Shown here: one piece after another, positions 51,054 through 62,213 of the stretch
Layout: the number at the start of each line of letters is the position of its first letter
Position numbering within the stretch: position 1 is the stretch's first letter
From: Rhabdophis nuchalis
Taxonomy: Eukaryota; Chordata; Lepidosauria; Squamata; Natricidae
Length of the DNA stretch: 64,000 nt
Direction: 5' to 3'
Assembly: GCA_039707465.1 (NCBI GenBank)
Contig: CM077647.1
Location: 170,806,163-170,870,162, forward strand
The notes under the pieces: model-generated
The model's database searches: none
Seen by the model: the letters and a program-made list of their open reading frames with translations, nothing else
What the model was told of the DNA's origin: nothing
Position numbers and translations under genes: made by a program

Positions 51054-53422
51054 GTTATCAGTGATTCTGGTACGCGGTTCGGACTGTCCCTACTCACCCA
51101 CTTGGAAGGTCTGCGGGTCGTACGCCATCCTGTCTACAGCAGGATTATTTGTGAGTATGGACAGAAAATTCCCTCAGCAGCAGTAAAGAACTGAGGGGAT
51201 TAACCGACTTTTCTGTAAAAATTGCCCCAGACGAAGGGAGATCTCTCCCCCGTTTGAAAAACAAACAAATCACTTTCCTTTTGATCTGGCCAAAGTGCAT
51301 GGCTTATCCTGAAAAAAGCACTTTAAAAATCTCAGCGTGGACTAAATTAGGAGAATATCTCCACGCGGCCCCTTGCGTAGTCATGGAAACAATTTGTCAT
51401 AAATCTGACTCAGGCATTCCTGGAGTCTATGCTACCCCCGTATGAGTCCAAGATATCAAAGCAAATGGATTTCAAAAAGCCAGCAAAAATGTGTCTAGTT
51501 TTGTCAAAGGAATTTGCTGATTCCATGGCAGAGATCAGAGCAAAGCAGAGCTCCTTGTCCAGCTATTTGGGGGAGTCCGTGTTACTTTTTGTTTTTCTTG
51601 CATATTTGAATCCTTTTCGCAAGCGTTATAAATCATGGCATGGATGATGTTTTAATTGGACCTTAATGTTTTAATTGGACACCTAAATTGGTTTTCAGGT
51701 ATGTAAAAATATTTATTGCTTAGGAAAACTATACTGCAAGATTGTTTTAATTTTTCTCTCTAGTATTGTGTCCTTGTTTAAATGCACATAAAAGTTAGCT
51801 ATAGTCGGGGTTTTTTTAGGATTGTAACTTGTTATTTTAGATATCTGTTACATTTAAGTAGAAAACTTGCTATTGCTATCTGTTATGTGAAAGTATGCTA
51901 GAAATGTTCTGTTTAGTATTTAGCTAAAGTTGTATTTCTGTGGAAGCATATGCCAGTAATCCATTGCATCTTCCCTATGATAAGATCTGAAATTTTCCAC
52001 CTCTTTTTCCTTAAGAAAAAGAGAACGTACTTTCCTGCTCCTTTAACACCAGAGCAATCTAGTTTCACACTCTTTTGTATTACTAAGTGGGCAATTAAGC
52101 AAACTAGGGAAAAGCTAACAGTACCTTTTGAGCCAGGAAGAATGCAAATTCAGTTAGGATATATGATCTAAGTTTTACCATATGTTAGTTTATATGACTT
52201 AAAGTTTGATTTAAAGTTTACAAATGTTGATTAAAATAACTAATAACTATAGTTAGAGTAATTGGAATGCAAAGGACAAAGGCTTTTTGAAGAAGAAAGT
52301 TATTTTGGTGTAAAGGGGACAATCCCTTTGAATTTTGTATTTTCCTCTCATATCCTTTGCACATGTGAATCCTTTCTCAGAACTTTAACTTTGATCAAAG
52401 TATAAAGTGTACCCTCTTTGTTCATTCAAGCCTCTAATTAGTCTCTAATTAGGCTTATTATGACTTGAACGTTTTCTATGAGTTTCAATGAATTTTTACC
52501 TAATATGATACAGCTGAGCCCCTTTGTGGTTCGGCAGGCATTAAACAATGGTGGGCTGGAAAAACTGATGTGGGCCATAGACAATGTCAAAGAGCGCTCC
52601 TGGTTACTTTTGCACCAGTGACATAGAACTTGGCCGGACGCCAGCAGATCCTGAATCGATCCAGATTTGAATGCCACATTAGGTGTATAGAGATTTTTTT
52701 TTCTTTTGGGAACAGTGGAGTGTATTGTTTTGTGTTTGTACATGTGAAAAGGCCTTGTATGAATGTGTTTAATCTGTGTTTTGAGTGAAATCAGTCAGAA
52801 AGAATTGCATTGAATGGTGTGTGTCTGTTGGAATAAATGTGAAACCTTTTATTGTAAGGGTGTGGTCAGACTAAACCTTTGGTCTGTAAAATGGACACCA
52901 AATCTTTTCTGATGATTGCGTTGCAATTAATTATCACACTTCCTGCTTCTTTTTCTTGCCTCACCGGAATATGGGGGCGAGGGAGGAGCCCTAAGATGGC
53001 ATAGATCTTTCGAGTCTTTCCACCCCACATTGCAACAAACTTTAAAACGAGCAGAAAAACTGCAGGAGGATATTTCTCCCTCCTTTTTATTCACACACAC
53101 ATTCTTTTGCCCACTTTCCCCCCCCTCATGCCTGCATCTCTCTGAAGAAGCACACAGAGGAGAGAGGGGGAAAAAGAGGGGGGAAATCACACAGGCCAGA
53201 CACACACACACACACACACACACTCACACATCTTAAAGGGGACTCAAAGTACATTCACTCTCTCACACACACATACACACACACACACATCTTAAAGGGG
53301 ACTGATGGAAAGAAAACGTAAGTGAAAGAGGGAAAGAGAAAGTAGAACAGAGAAGAGAAAAAGAAAAAGAAAGAAATGAAAGGAAAAGAAATAAAGAAAC
53401 AGTAAGTGGTAGAGAGAGAGAG
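51054..53422 (+). pseudogene. ERV leader and gag region, not recognisably coding
   Basis: About 2.4 kb where gag and protease should lie. Frames of up to 73 codons occur (51254-51445, 51429-51647, 51950-52171), but I recognise no capsid major-homology region, zinc knuckle or protease DTG motif. 53203-53290 is (AC)n-rich and 53290-53422 purine-rich. The gag gene is therefore lost, replaced, or too diverged to see. Confidence 0.5.
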
Positions 53423-56010
53423 GAACAATACAATACAATACAATAGCAGAGTTGGAAGGGACCTTGTAGGTCTTCTAGTCCAACCCCCTGCATGGGCAGG
53501 AACCTTATACCATTTCAGACAAATGGCTGTCTAACATCTTTTTAAAGACTTCCAGGGGTGGGGCATTCACAACTGCTGGAGGCAAGCTGTTCCAGAGGTT
53601 AATTGTTCTTACTGTCAGGAAATTTCTCCTTAATTCTAAGTTGCTTCTCTCCTTGGTTAGTTTCTACCCAATGCTTCTTGTCCTGCCCCCAGGTGCCTTG
53701 GAGAATAGTTTGACTCCCTCTTTTTTGTGGCACCCTCTGAGATATCGGAACACTGCTATCATGTCTCCCCTGGTCCTTCTCTTCATCAAACTAGACATAC
53801 CCAGCTCCTGCAGCCGTTTTTCATATGTCTTAGTCTCCAGTTCTCTAATCATCTTGGTTGCTCTTCTCTGCACTCTTTCCAGAGTCTCCACGTCTTTTCT
53901 ACATCGTGGCGACCAAAACTGTATGCAGTATTCCAAGTGTGGCCTTACCAAGGCACTATACAGTGGCATTAACACTTCACGTGATCTAGATTCTATCCCT
54001 CTGTTGATGCAGCCTAGAACTGTGTTGGCTTTTTTGGCAGCTGCTGCACACTGCTGGCTCATATTTAAATGGTTGTCCACTAGGATTCCAAGATCCCTCT
54101 CACAGTTGCTACTATTGAGCAAGGTACCACCTATACTGTACTTGTGCATTTGGTTTTTCTTGCCTATATGTAGGACCTTACTTTTTTCACAATTGAATTT
54201 CATTTTATTAGACAGTGCCCAATGTTCAAGTTTGTCTAGATCCTTCTGTATCTTAAGCCTATCTTCTTGAGTGTTGGCTATTCCTGCCAGCTTGGTGTCG
54301 TCTGCGAATTTGATGAGTTCCCCATTTATCCCCTCATCCAAATCGTTGATGAAGATGTTAAAGAGTACTGGGCCTAAAACAGAGCCTTGGGGGACTCCAC
54401 TGCATACTTCCTTCCATGTAGATGCAGTTCCATTGAGGACTACACGTTGAGTGCGGTTGGTCAGCCAGTTGCAAATCCATTTGGTGGTGCTGCTGTCTAA
54501 CCCACAATTTTCTACTTTATCTAATAGTAGGTTATGGTCTACTTTATCAAATGCCTTACTGAAGTCCAGGTAAATTATATCAACAGCATTCCTCTGGTCC
54601 ACTGATTTTGTCACTTTGTCAAAGAATTCAATTAGATTCGTCTGGCATGATCTGTTTTTGACAAACCCATGTTGGCTTTTGGCTATTACTTTGTTTGCTT
54701 CTAGGTGTTCTCTTATTTGTTGTTTAATTATCTTTTCCAGAATCTTTCCTGGTATTGAGGTCAGGCTGATGGGTCTATAGTTTCCTGGATCTGTTTTTTC
54801 CCCTTTTTTGAAGATGGGAACCACATCTGCTCTTTTCCAGTCTTCTGGCAGTTCCCCGGTGCTCCAGGATCTCTGAAAGATATAGTTCAGTGGTTCTGAG
54901 ATCTCGTCTGCCAGTTCCTTCAGGACCCTGGGGTGTAATCCATCCGGTCCTGGTGATTTGAACTCGTCCAGGGCAGACAGGTGCTCACTTACCATTTTCT
55001 TCCCTATTTCAACTCGTGTTCCTAATCTGATATTTGTGGTGCTGTTTTTGATTGGTTGGACTGTTTTATCCCTTTGTGTAAAGACAGATGCAAAAAAAGA
55101 GTTAAATAGTTCTGCTTTCTCCCTGTTGCTTATCATCTTCTTGCCATTTTCTCCCAGCAGTGGACCAATTGTTTCCTTAACCTTTTTCTTATTTTTAACA
55201 TGTTGGAAGAAGCTTTTTTTGTTATTTTTTACTTTTTTGGCAAGCCTTTCTTCATTGCGAGCCTTAGCTTTTCTCACTTCATCTTTACAGGCTGGGGCTA
55301 TTTGCTGATATTTTGCCATTGTTATGTCCCCCTTTTTCCACTTTTTATATTTATCCTTTTTGTCTTTCAATTTGTCAGAGAGTTCTTTATGCAGCCATGC
55401 TGGTTTCTTTTGGGAACTGTTATTTTTCTTCTTCATTGGTATTGCGCTGGACTGGGCTTTTATAATCTCATTTTTCAAAATTTCCCAAGCTTCCTGAGTT
55501 GTTTTCCCCTTGAGGATTCTCATCCATGGAATCCTTCCCAAGCTCTCTCTGAGTTTATTGAAATTAGCTCTCTTGAAGTCTAAGACTCTAGTTTGACTTT
55601 GTTCAACTACTTTTGTTTGCATAATGTTGAATTCCAGTATTTCATGATCGCTTGCCCCCAAAGTTCCTGTAGCTTCTACACCTTCTATCATTTCCTCTCT
55701 GTTAGTGAGAATTAAGTCCAATATTGCTGATCCCCTTGTTCCCTTCTCTACCTTTTGGGAAACAAAGTTGTCTGCTAGGTTTCTTAGGAACCTGTTGGAT
55801 CTTCCACTTGGTGCAGAGTTTGTTTCCCAATTGATGTCAGGGTAGTTAAAATCTCCCATTACTATTGCAGTGTGCTTCCTACATACCTTAGTTAGCTGGT
55901 TAGCAAAAAGTACATCCACTTCCTCTGCTTGGTTGGGTGGCCTGTAGTATAGACCTATGACAATATCATTCCCCCCCCCATCCTTTAATATTGACCCAAA
56001 TACAGAAAGT
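53423..56010 (-). mobile_element. CR1 LINE, long copy inside the ERV
   Basis: A minus-strand frame is open from about 55990 to 53664 (about 775 CR1 codons). It starts within the endonuclease (LYYRPPNQ, AIVMGDFNYPDINW, SDHEILEFNI) and covers the whole reverse transcriptase: GPDGLHPRVLKELADEI, DVVPIFKKGEKTDPGNYRPI, YLDFSKAFDKVDHNLL, SGVPQGSVLGPVLFN and the catalytic KFADDTKLAG. A TGG-to-TAG change at about 53664 ends it some 55 codons early. The 3' end is the usual CR1 terminus with (AATAC)n at 53429-53447. The 5' end is truncated. It is one of the best-preserved LINE frames here. A similar 34-bp purine-rich sequence flanks both sides. Confidence 0.93.
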
Positions 56011-56639
56011 AAGAGAAATAAAGAAAACATAAGTGATAGAGAGAGAGAGAGAGAAAGTGAGATTGTGAGAAAGAGAGGGAAAGAGAAAAACAACAGAGAC
56101 AGAAGCAGAAGGAAAGAGATTTTTAAGTGAGTTTCACAACATACCCACATTTATCTACAAATAATCCTATTTCACTTTTTACTTTTCACCTTTTTTCATG
56201 CAATTCAATTATTATCACCATCTCAATGAACTGTATGATATTTATTTTTCAGTCTTGCCAACAATTTTGGGTTTTCTTTTGAACATCTTTTGATTTTTAT
56301 GCTTATTTTAATCCATATGCAGGAATGATTTTCTGTTGTTTTGCCTGCATTTTAAAATTTTCTCACATATTTAATGAGAGTTACCTAGCTTCCATAACAA
56401 TGAAGCTGATTTTTCTCACACCTTTTTTGAAGTCAGATTTAAAGTACCCCATTCTATGTCATTTGTTTCTTTGTTTTTGATATCTGCCTTTGAAAAGTTT
56501 CTTCTATTTGAATTGTTTTTAAATTTTTTGACTGTTGATTCCAAGTTTTTTGATATTTTGCTTTAACCGTTACCTCATGCCTTGCCTGTAATAATTTTTT
56601 TCACATTTAGATTTTACTTTCAGAGGAGTTTTAGTTTCT

Positions 56640-57776
56640 ATTTTCATGCGAACTTCAGAATCTTTTTTAGACCTCGCTTTTGCCATGACGATCAAATCTC
56701 CCATTACAAAAAAAAGGGGGAAATTGGCTGCCATTATGATTTCGCTCCCTGAAGCCTCTTCACCTCACGCCCCACGGCAGATTTTTACAACTAATCCAAA
56801 ATTGATTTCTCAAAATTATGACATGATGATTATTGATTTAAAATATTGTTTTTCTCCATTCCTTTGCATCCAAAGGATTTTTACATAGCTTCTGACTAAG
56901 TTTAAACTTTTCCTCGTTTTCAATATTTAGGTCATAATACTGCTTTTTTCTCATGCTGCTCCTGCATCTCCACAGGTACAGCTACCTTCAAAACTAACTT
57001 TGTTTCAATTACAGAAATATTTAGGTTCCATTAATTGGATACGTCCTTATTTAGGTTTTACTATTGTTCAACTTTCACCTCTTTTCAACGCCTTAACTAA
57101 AGGTAAGCAACCAGCAGACAAAATCCCATTGCAGAAAGAACACTTTGACACTATGTATTTAGTAAACAAAGCCTTGAAAACAAAATGGGTTGACAGATTG
57201 CTGGATGGTTTTCCTCTTGTACTTTTGATAATTAACACATTACAATTACCTACAGCTGCAATTGTACAAGTTACACCTTCACTCTTAATTCTTGAATGGA
57301 TACATTTTTCACACACACCTCGTTCTATCTTAATTACAAAGCCAGCTCAAATGGCACTCCTTATTATTAAGGGTCGCCATCGTGCTAAAGCACTTGCTGG
57401 ACAGGAACCAACTACAATCTATGTTCCTTCTTCTCTTGCTACTTGGGAAACTCTTTTGGCCTCCAGCGAAGCATTACAGTATGCTCTTGCTGACTGGCCT
57501 GGTTCTGTTTCTTGTCATCATCCACCTGATCCAAGATTACAACTTTTGAAAACCATACCTTTCGTGTGGGAAACTCCTTTTTCTTCATTTCCAATTCTAG
57601 ATGCTATTACAGTTTTTGCACAAAAAATTACTCCACCACAGACTTTTGCCCAACGCGCAGAACTCTATGCTTCAATTTTGGCTTTTCAACAATTTTCTGA
57701 TCAACCTTTTAATCTTATCTTGGACAGTCTCTATGTTTCACAAATTATTTCCTCTATTTACAAAGGCTCTCATTAA
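56640..57776 (+). pseudogene. ERV pol: reverse transcriptase and RNase H remnants
   Basis: At 56835-56885 the palm-start motif (Asp-Leu, then Cys-Phe and a Pro-Leu-His-Pro stretch) is readable with one frameshift. The catalytic YxDD segment should follow within about 450 bases, but only about 115 bases separate it from the connection motif LQKYLGSINWIRPYLG at 57003; the active site is deleted. The frame 57000-57776 then covers the RT connection and part of RNase H. There QRAELYA and LDSLYV are present, while the first catalytic Asp segment after ITVF is missing. Betaretrovirus-like by motif. Non-functional. Confidence 0.85.
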
Positions 57777-58500
57777 ACAATTTGGTATTACTTCAGGTGA
57801 AGCCACTGCTATTATTCAGCAGTGCCCCACTTGCAGTAAACAGGGAAACTCCATCCCGATGGGGGCCAACCCCCGAGGGACGGAGAACTGTCAAATTTGG
57901 CAAATGGATGTGACCCAATATGTTTCCTTCTCCCCATGGAAGTATTTACATGTATCTCTTGATACATATTCAAGGTTCATCATGGCCTCCCCCCAAAGGG
58001 GTGAGACCTCCACACATTTCATAAATCATTGTATTTGGATTTTTGCATCGCTGGAACGCCAAAATATATTAGCAATACCTTTTGTTAAAAATGGGGAATT
58101 ATATACAGATTTGGTATACCTTACTATAGTCAGGGCCAAGCAATGGTTGAGAGAGCAAACCAAACCTTAAAACACGCCCTGGATAGGTACAATGATGAAA
58201 AGGGAAAAGGACCCCTTAGCCTCCCAGCTTTGCAACACATTTTTTATTTGTGTTTGTATGTACTAAACTTTCTCACTTTTATCGGCAAACCTCCATCGTC
58301 TGCTGCTTGCCGTCACTTGCCTCCGCATCATCACTGCCGGACAATCAACAACCTCTTTTCTACTACCGGCTGCTGCCTGATCCTACCTGGAGAGGTCCTG
58401 CACATCTCATCACTTGGGATTGCGGTTACACCACCATATCTGCTGACAACACCACTGTCTGGATTCCTGGTCGTCACGTGCGCCCCTGTCACCTGAAACC
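57740..58500 (+). pseudogene. ERV pol: integrase remnant
   Basis: The zinc-finger part shows QQCPTCSKQG. IWQMDVTQY supplies the first catalytic Asp, and FIMASPQRGE follows. The second catalytic Asp is lost (VKNGELYTD in place of the usual Asp-Asn-Gly), and the catalytic Glu is in MVERANQTLK after a frame change at about 58140. The C-terminal part continues to about 58500 with further frame changes (GPAHLITWDCGY, WIPGRHVRPCH). Confidence 0.85.
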
Positions 58501-58508
58501 ATCCCAAG

Positions 58509-59150
58509 ATGAATCTACACCTGCTCCTGATCCTGTTCCTGCTCCAACCCTCTCATCAACTCCTTGAATGCAGACCCTTGTTCCAGTTTCTCCAGAGAGG
58601 AGCCATAGCTGTCATCAGATGCAAGGATCTGGAACAGATTTATTGCCCTTTTGCCTTTCTACACAGAGGTAAACATGTCAGCCCACACACAGGACATCAC
58701 ATGATATACTCACGTCACCCCTGCACAATGACATTGACATTTACAGCTTCTGAAGCCACCATCGGACTGTACACCTGCCAAAGCTTTGATGGAAAACACC
58801 TTGTGACCAAAGCAAAAGAGGTGGTTTTGCTAAACTTGGCTGCATGTCCACCAATACCTGACCATCTTGCACACCGCATGACACAGGGAAAAAAGGACAT
58901 CTTTCTCAACAGCCACCGATCCCGAAACCACTGTTCGGTGCTTAACCAGGTCCAGCCTGGACAAAGATGGACACACCAACCCTTTCTTCAGACATGGCAG
59001 ATAAAAGATGCATATAGAACTGTACTAAATTTAGCATTTAACAAGACGCAATTATATACATGGCTCCCTAATATAACATGGTTAAAGAACTTTGTAATTA
59101 CAAGAATTGGTATTGTTGCTATGCTTGTTATGTTATGTTACTGTATTTAA
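58509..59150 (+). CDS. ERV envelope-position ORF with a secreted, Ig-like look
   Basis: A 213-codon open frame in the place of env. Residues 1-18 form a hydrophobic signal peptide (MNLHLLLILFLLQPS). Cys38 and Cys89 with the pattern T-x-G-x-Y-x-C (ATIGLYTC at 82-89) resemble the cysteine pair of an immunoglobulin-like fold. Potential N-glycosylation sites occur near the C-terminus (NKT, NIT). A hydrophobic end (IGIVAMLVMLCYC) could be a membrane segment. I see no furin site, fusion peptide or CxxC typical of retroviral surface and transmembrane subunits. It may be a diverged or shortened env, or captured host sequence; homology is not established. Confidence 0.45.
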   Translation: MNLHLLLILFLLQPSHQLLECRPLFQFLQRGAIAVIRCKDLEQIYCPFAFLHRGKHVSPHTGHHMIYSRHPCTMTLTFTASEATIGLYTCQSFDGKHLVTKAKEVVLLNLAACPPIPDHLAHRMTQGKKDIFLNSHRSRNHCSVLNQVQPGQRWTHQPFLQTWQIKDAYRTVLNLAFNKTQLYTWLPNITWLKNFVITRIGIVAMLVMLCYCI

Positions 59151-59599
59151 TGCTTGCTTTCATTAATAATGATGTTCAAAGGTTTTATTCCAAAGGTCTC
59201 TTTGAAAAGAATAAAAAGAAAGGAATATATATGGGAGTAAAGGTAACATGTGAAAAGAAGGTAAAAGCATGTAGAAGAAAGAAGGAGAAGTATCTGGTAA
59301 AATTGGTGATAGTGGAAAAGTTGTTCAAAATATATCAGACAAATGGCTTTAAAAAATTATTTGATTTGAAAATTATTTGCTTTGCGTTCAAAAAATTATT
59401 TGATTTGAAAATTATTTGCTTTGCGTTCATTGTAGCTTTTAATGGTATGATTGCTCTAGGATGTATTGTTTTATTTTGTTTTTTGCCTATTTTTGCTTGT
59501 GTGAATTTTTTAAAGCTAGTTATAGCTCACATTAACGCTTTGTGGAAACAGAAATACGCTCCTGAGCCCCAGGGAGAACCCTGGAGAAGAAATCGTTAA
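59078..59599 (+). CDS. ERV 3' ORF with a membrane segment and basic region
   Basis: A 173-codon frame overlapping the end of the previous one in another frame. It has a first hydrophobic part (YCCYACYVMLLYLML), a Lys/Arg-rich middle, an exact tandem repeat of 13 residues (KKLFDLKIICFAF) from 39-bp duplicated DNA at about 59354-59428, a strong membrane segment (GMIALGCIVLFCFLPIFA) and a short tail. The last part resembles the membrane anchor and cytoplasmic tail of a retroviral transmembrane protein. The start codon is uncertain; it may be only the shifted 3' half of env. Confidence 0.4.
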   Translation: MVKELCNYKNWYCCYACYVMLLYLMLAFINNDVQRFYSKGLFEKNKKKGIYMGVKVTCEKKVKACRRKKEKYLVKLVIVEKLFKIYQTNGFKKLFDLKIICFAFKKLFDLKIICFAFIVAFNGMIALGCIVLFCFLPIFACVNFLKLVIAHINALWKQKYAPEPQGEPWRRNR

Positions 59600-59601
59600 C
59601 C

Positions 59602-59691
59602 ATGGGCAGTGACGAGGAAGAGGAGGTAATTCCCAAACACCGAATCAAGCCTCCCCTCAGGCTGCTGTATGGTGACGAAGTACATCTTTAA
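59602..59691 (+). CDS. Short acidic ORF before the polypurine tract
   Basis: ACCATGG starts a 29-codon frame (MGSDEEEEVIPKHRIK...) just after the stop of the preceding ORF. It ends immediately before the A-rich polypurine tract. The start context is good, but the product is tiny and may be chance. Confidence 0.3.
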   Translation: MGSDEEEEVIPKHRIKPPLRLLYGDEVHL

Positions 59692-59709
59692 AAAAAAAAA
59701 CAGAGGAGA
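59690..59709 (+). other. ERV polypurine tract
   Basis: A10 followed by CAGAGGAGA directly abuts the 3' LTR TGTTGCG, as needed for plus-strand priming. Confidence 0.8.
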
Positions 59710-60231
59710 TGTTGCGATTATCATTCCAGGTTTTGGCAGTTCAGTAGGTTTTAAATTAGTATAGGCTTTAAACCATTGTTAGGCCACTGAATGAACCCTT
59801 AACCTAGGAAGCACACGTCATCTCGCCTGACAAAGGCTAACAAAGGCTAGTGTGTACCATCACCCAATTCTTTTAGCACGTATCCAATACACCAAGCTAT
59901 ACACAAAATGTAACTAAATGTATTTTGCTAGATAGCTGAATGTATTTTCCCAGGCCACTGGATAGCTGAATGTATTTTCCCAGGCTATTGTATGCGTTTC
60001 ACCAAACAACTGTATCCTGACTAAGCATATTTTACCAAGCAACTGTATGAACCAATCAAACTATACTAGAATGTAAGTTTCACTTTTGTACCTAATAAAA
60101 GGGCCCACACCGAGCTAGTCGGCGCGCTCATTTGGAGGAAAATCCCATGTGTTTCGTTCTTATTTTCCCACCGGAGCAGCCCGCCTTCTGTGGCTCAGCG
60201 TTCCCTCAATAGGGGGCGCTCTTTTCCCACA
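59710..60231 (+). repeat. ERV 3' LTR, 522 bp
   Basis: Identical to the 5' LTR by eye except for one C/T difference near its end (GCGCTCTTTTCCCACA here, GCGCTCCTTTCCCACA there). Confidence 0.95.
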
Positions 60232-60236
60232 TAATG

Positions 60237-62213
60237 AAATGGGAGAATCTACAACTTTCACTCATAAGGGAGAATAGCCACAATAAAAATAAATATTTTG
60301 CCAAAAGTCTTATATTTGTTCCAGACAATGCCAATTAGATTGGGCAAGGACTACTTTGAAGGTCTGAATAAAATGGTTTTGAAATTTATATGGCAGGGGA
60401 AAAGAGCCAGAATAAAGCTGAAAGTTTTACAAGATGCCAAAATATGAGGTGGTATGGGATTACCTGACTGGGAATTATATTATCAGGCAACAAATCTGAT
60501 GTGGATCAAGGAGTGGATAACGTTAAGAAACACTAGGCTTTTAGACTTAGAGGGACAAGACCTGCTGTTGGGCTGGCATGCATTCTTGTGGTACAAAGGA
60601 ACTAAAGTGCATGGCTACTTTAGAAGACATTATATAAGAGAGTCCTTGTTTTTAAACTGGGAAAAGGTGAAGAGATTACACTACCTTAAAATACCAATCT
60701 GGTTATCAACTATTGAAGCGTTTTCATATGCAATAATATATAAAAAGGAACAAACAATTAGATATGGGGAGTTATTAAATAAAGAGCGTGAGCTCAAATC
60801 TATTCAGGATTTAAAGCAGGAAGAAACAGAAATGAATTGGTATACTTATATGCAAATACATTCTAGACTTAAGGAAGATCAAAAAAAGGAAGGTGTTTAT
60901 GATAAAATGACAGAATTGGATAAAATCCTAACAGGCGTTGATGAAAAAGTAATTAAAAAACGTTATGCTTACTTGTTAGAGTTTAAGCTTCAAGAAGAAC
61001 AAGTAAAAGAAACTATGATAGCTTGGGGGGGAAACTTTGGGCATAGGATAGAACTAGACAAGTGGCAAAAATTGTGAATGCAAAATTATAAAATGACAAT
61101 GTCAACTGCTTATAAAGAGAACTTGTATAAGATATTTTACAGGTGGCACCTATCACCAGCAAGAATTGCAAGAATGTCCAAGAACAAGTCTAAAAATGCT
61201 GGAAATGTCACCATATGCCTCGTTCTTATTACCATATGTGGTGGACTTGCCCTGAGGCTAAAGGATATTGGACTATAATGCACATATGGCTGGAGAAAAT
61301 GTCACATAAGCATGCAGATTTTAAACCTGAACTTTTTTTTACTTAGAATCACACCAGAAACATTTGATAAAAATTTGAAATATTTGATTGTGAATGTTTT
61401 AACAGCAGCCAGAATTGTATTTACAAAAATTGGAGAAATGAGAAACTACCTACTCAAGAGGAAATTATTCGTAAGATTATGCATTCTGCAGAAATGAGTA
61501 AACTCACATTTGAAATTAGAGAACAAGAGGATAAATAGTTTTATAAAGTATGGAATCTGTTTTATCAATGGTTAGTTAAAAGAAATCAGGAGATATAATA
61601 TATAAAAGAAGTTCTAAAAATAAAAGTTAATTGTTATGAATGGTAGCTATTGTAATAAACTGAGATTATGTGATTTTAGAAGGATACTTTGTACATTAAC
61701 TAGATTACTAATGAGATGCATATATAATGGAAAATTTGGTTAACCTTTTGGTTTTATATAGAGAAAATATTATGGATGTTTGATTAAGTGATGTACCTTA
61801 TAATAATAATGCATTTGCTAAAGACAATTGAAAATAATGTTATAGAACAGGAACTCATGGAGAACTTTTCTTTTCTTTCTTTTTACTTGTTGAATAACTA
61901 CAGAAAAAGATTGATTTTTGACAAATACTACTTGTTACTATACAGCTAATTAATTATCTAAGAGGATAAAGTGAGATGAAAGGAAAAAAAGTCTTAATTC
62001 CAGATGCATATATTTATATATTTAAACTTAATAATTATGATATATAGGATTACAATAGATGGAAAATTAAAAACTACATTTGTAATTATAAAGACCGATG
62101 CACAAAAACCTATGACCGAAAGACATGTTATACAAAGCTGAAAATGATTGAATGTTTTTACTTGTTTTTTATATTGAAAATAAAAATTTATACAAAAAAA
62201 AAAAGGAAAATAT
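60237..62213 (+). mobile_element. L1 LINE ORF2 C-terminal region and 3' UTR, right of the ERV
   Basis: The frame 60454-61077 reads GLPDWELYYQATNLMWIKEW and goes on through a long connection region (LHYLKIPIWLSTIEAFSYA). After a stop at 61077 it continues with YKENLYKIFYRWHLSPARIA and WLEKMSHKHADFKPE. The 3' UTR (61540-62165) is AT-rich and ends in AAAATAAAAATTTATAC plus A11 at about 62199-62210. It is 5' truncated beyond 45300, and split by the ORF1-only L1 and by the ERV. Confidence 0.85.

Larger units (their letters stand above)
50507..60236 (+). mobile_element. Class II (beta-like) endogenous retrovirus, defective provirus
   Basis: A provirus with paired 522-bp LTRs (50512-51033 and 59710-60231), flanked by an exact TAATG duplication (50507-50511 and 60232-60236). 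Beside the LTRs are a primer-binding site and a polypurine tract. Reverse transcriptase, RNase H and integrase motifs are of the betaretrovirus-like class. The LTRs differ at one base (C at 51023 region, T in the 3' copy), yet pol is broken by deletions and frameshifts. A 2.6-kb CR1 is inserted between the gag and pol regions. It is an old-family copy in the genome and cannot code for a complete virus. Confidence 0.93.

Noticed and set aside
54958..55583. Plus-strand frames of 116 and 127 codons in the ERV interior
   Set aside because: Antisense shadows of the CR1 reverse transcriptase frame. The same holds for the 209-codon frame at 53641-54270.
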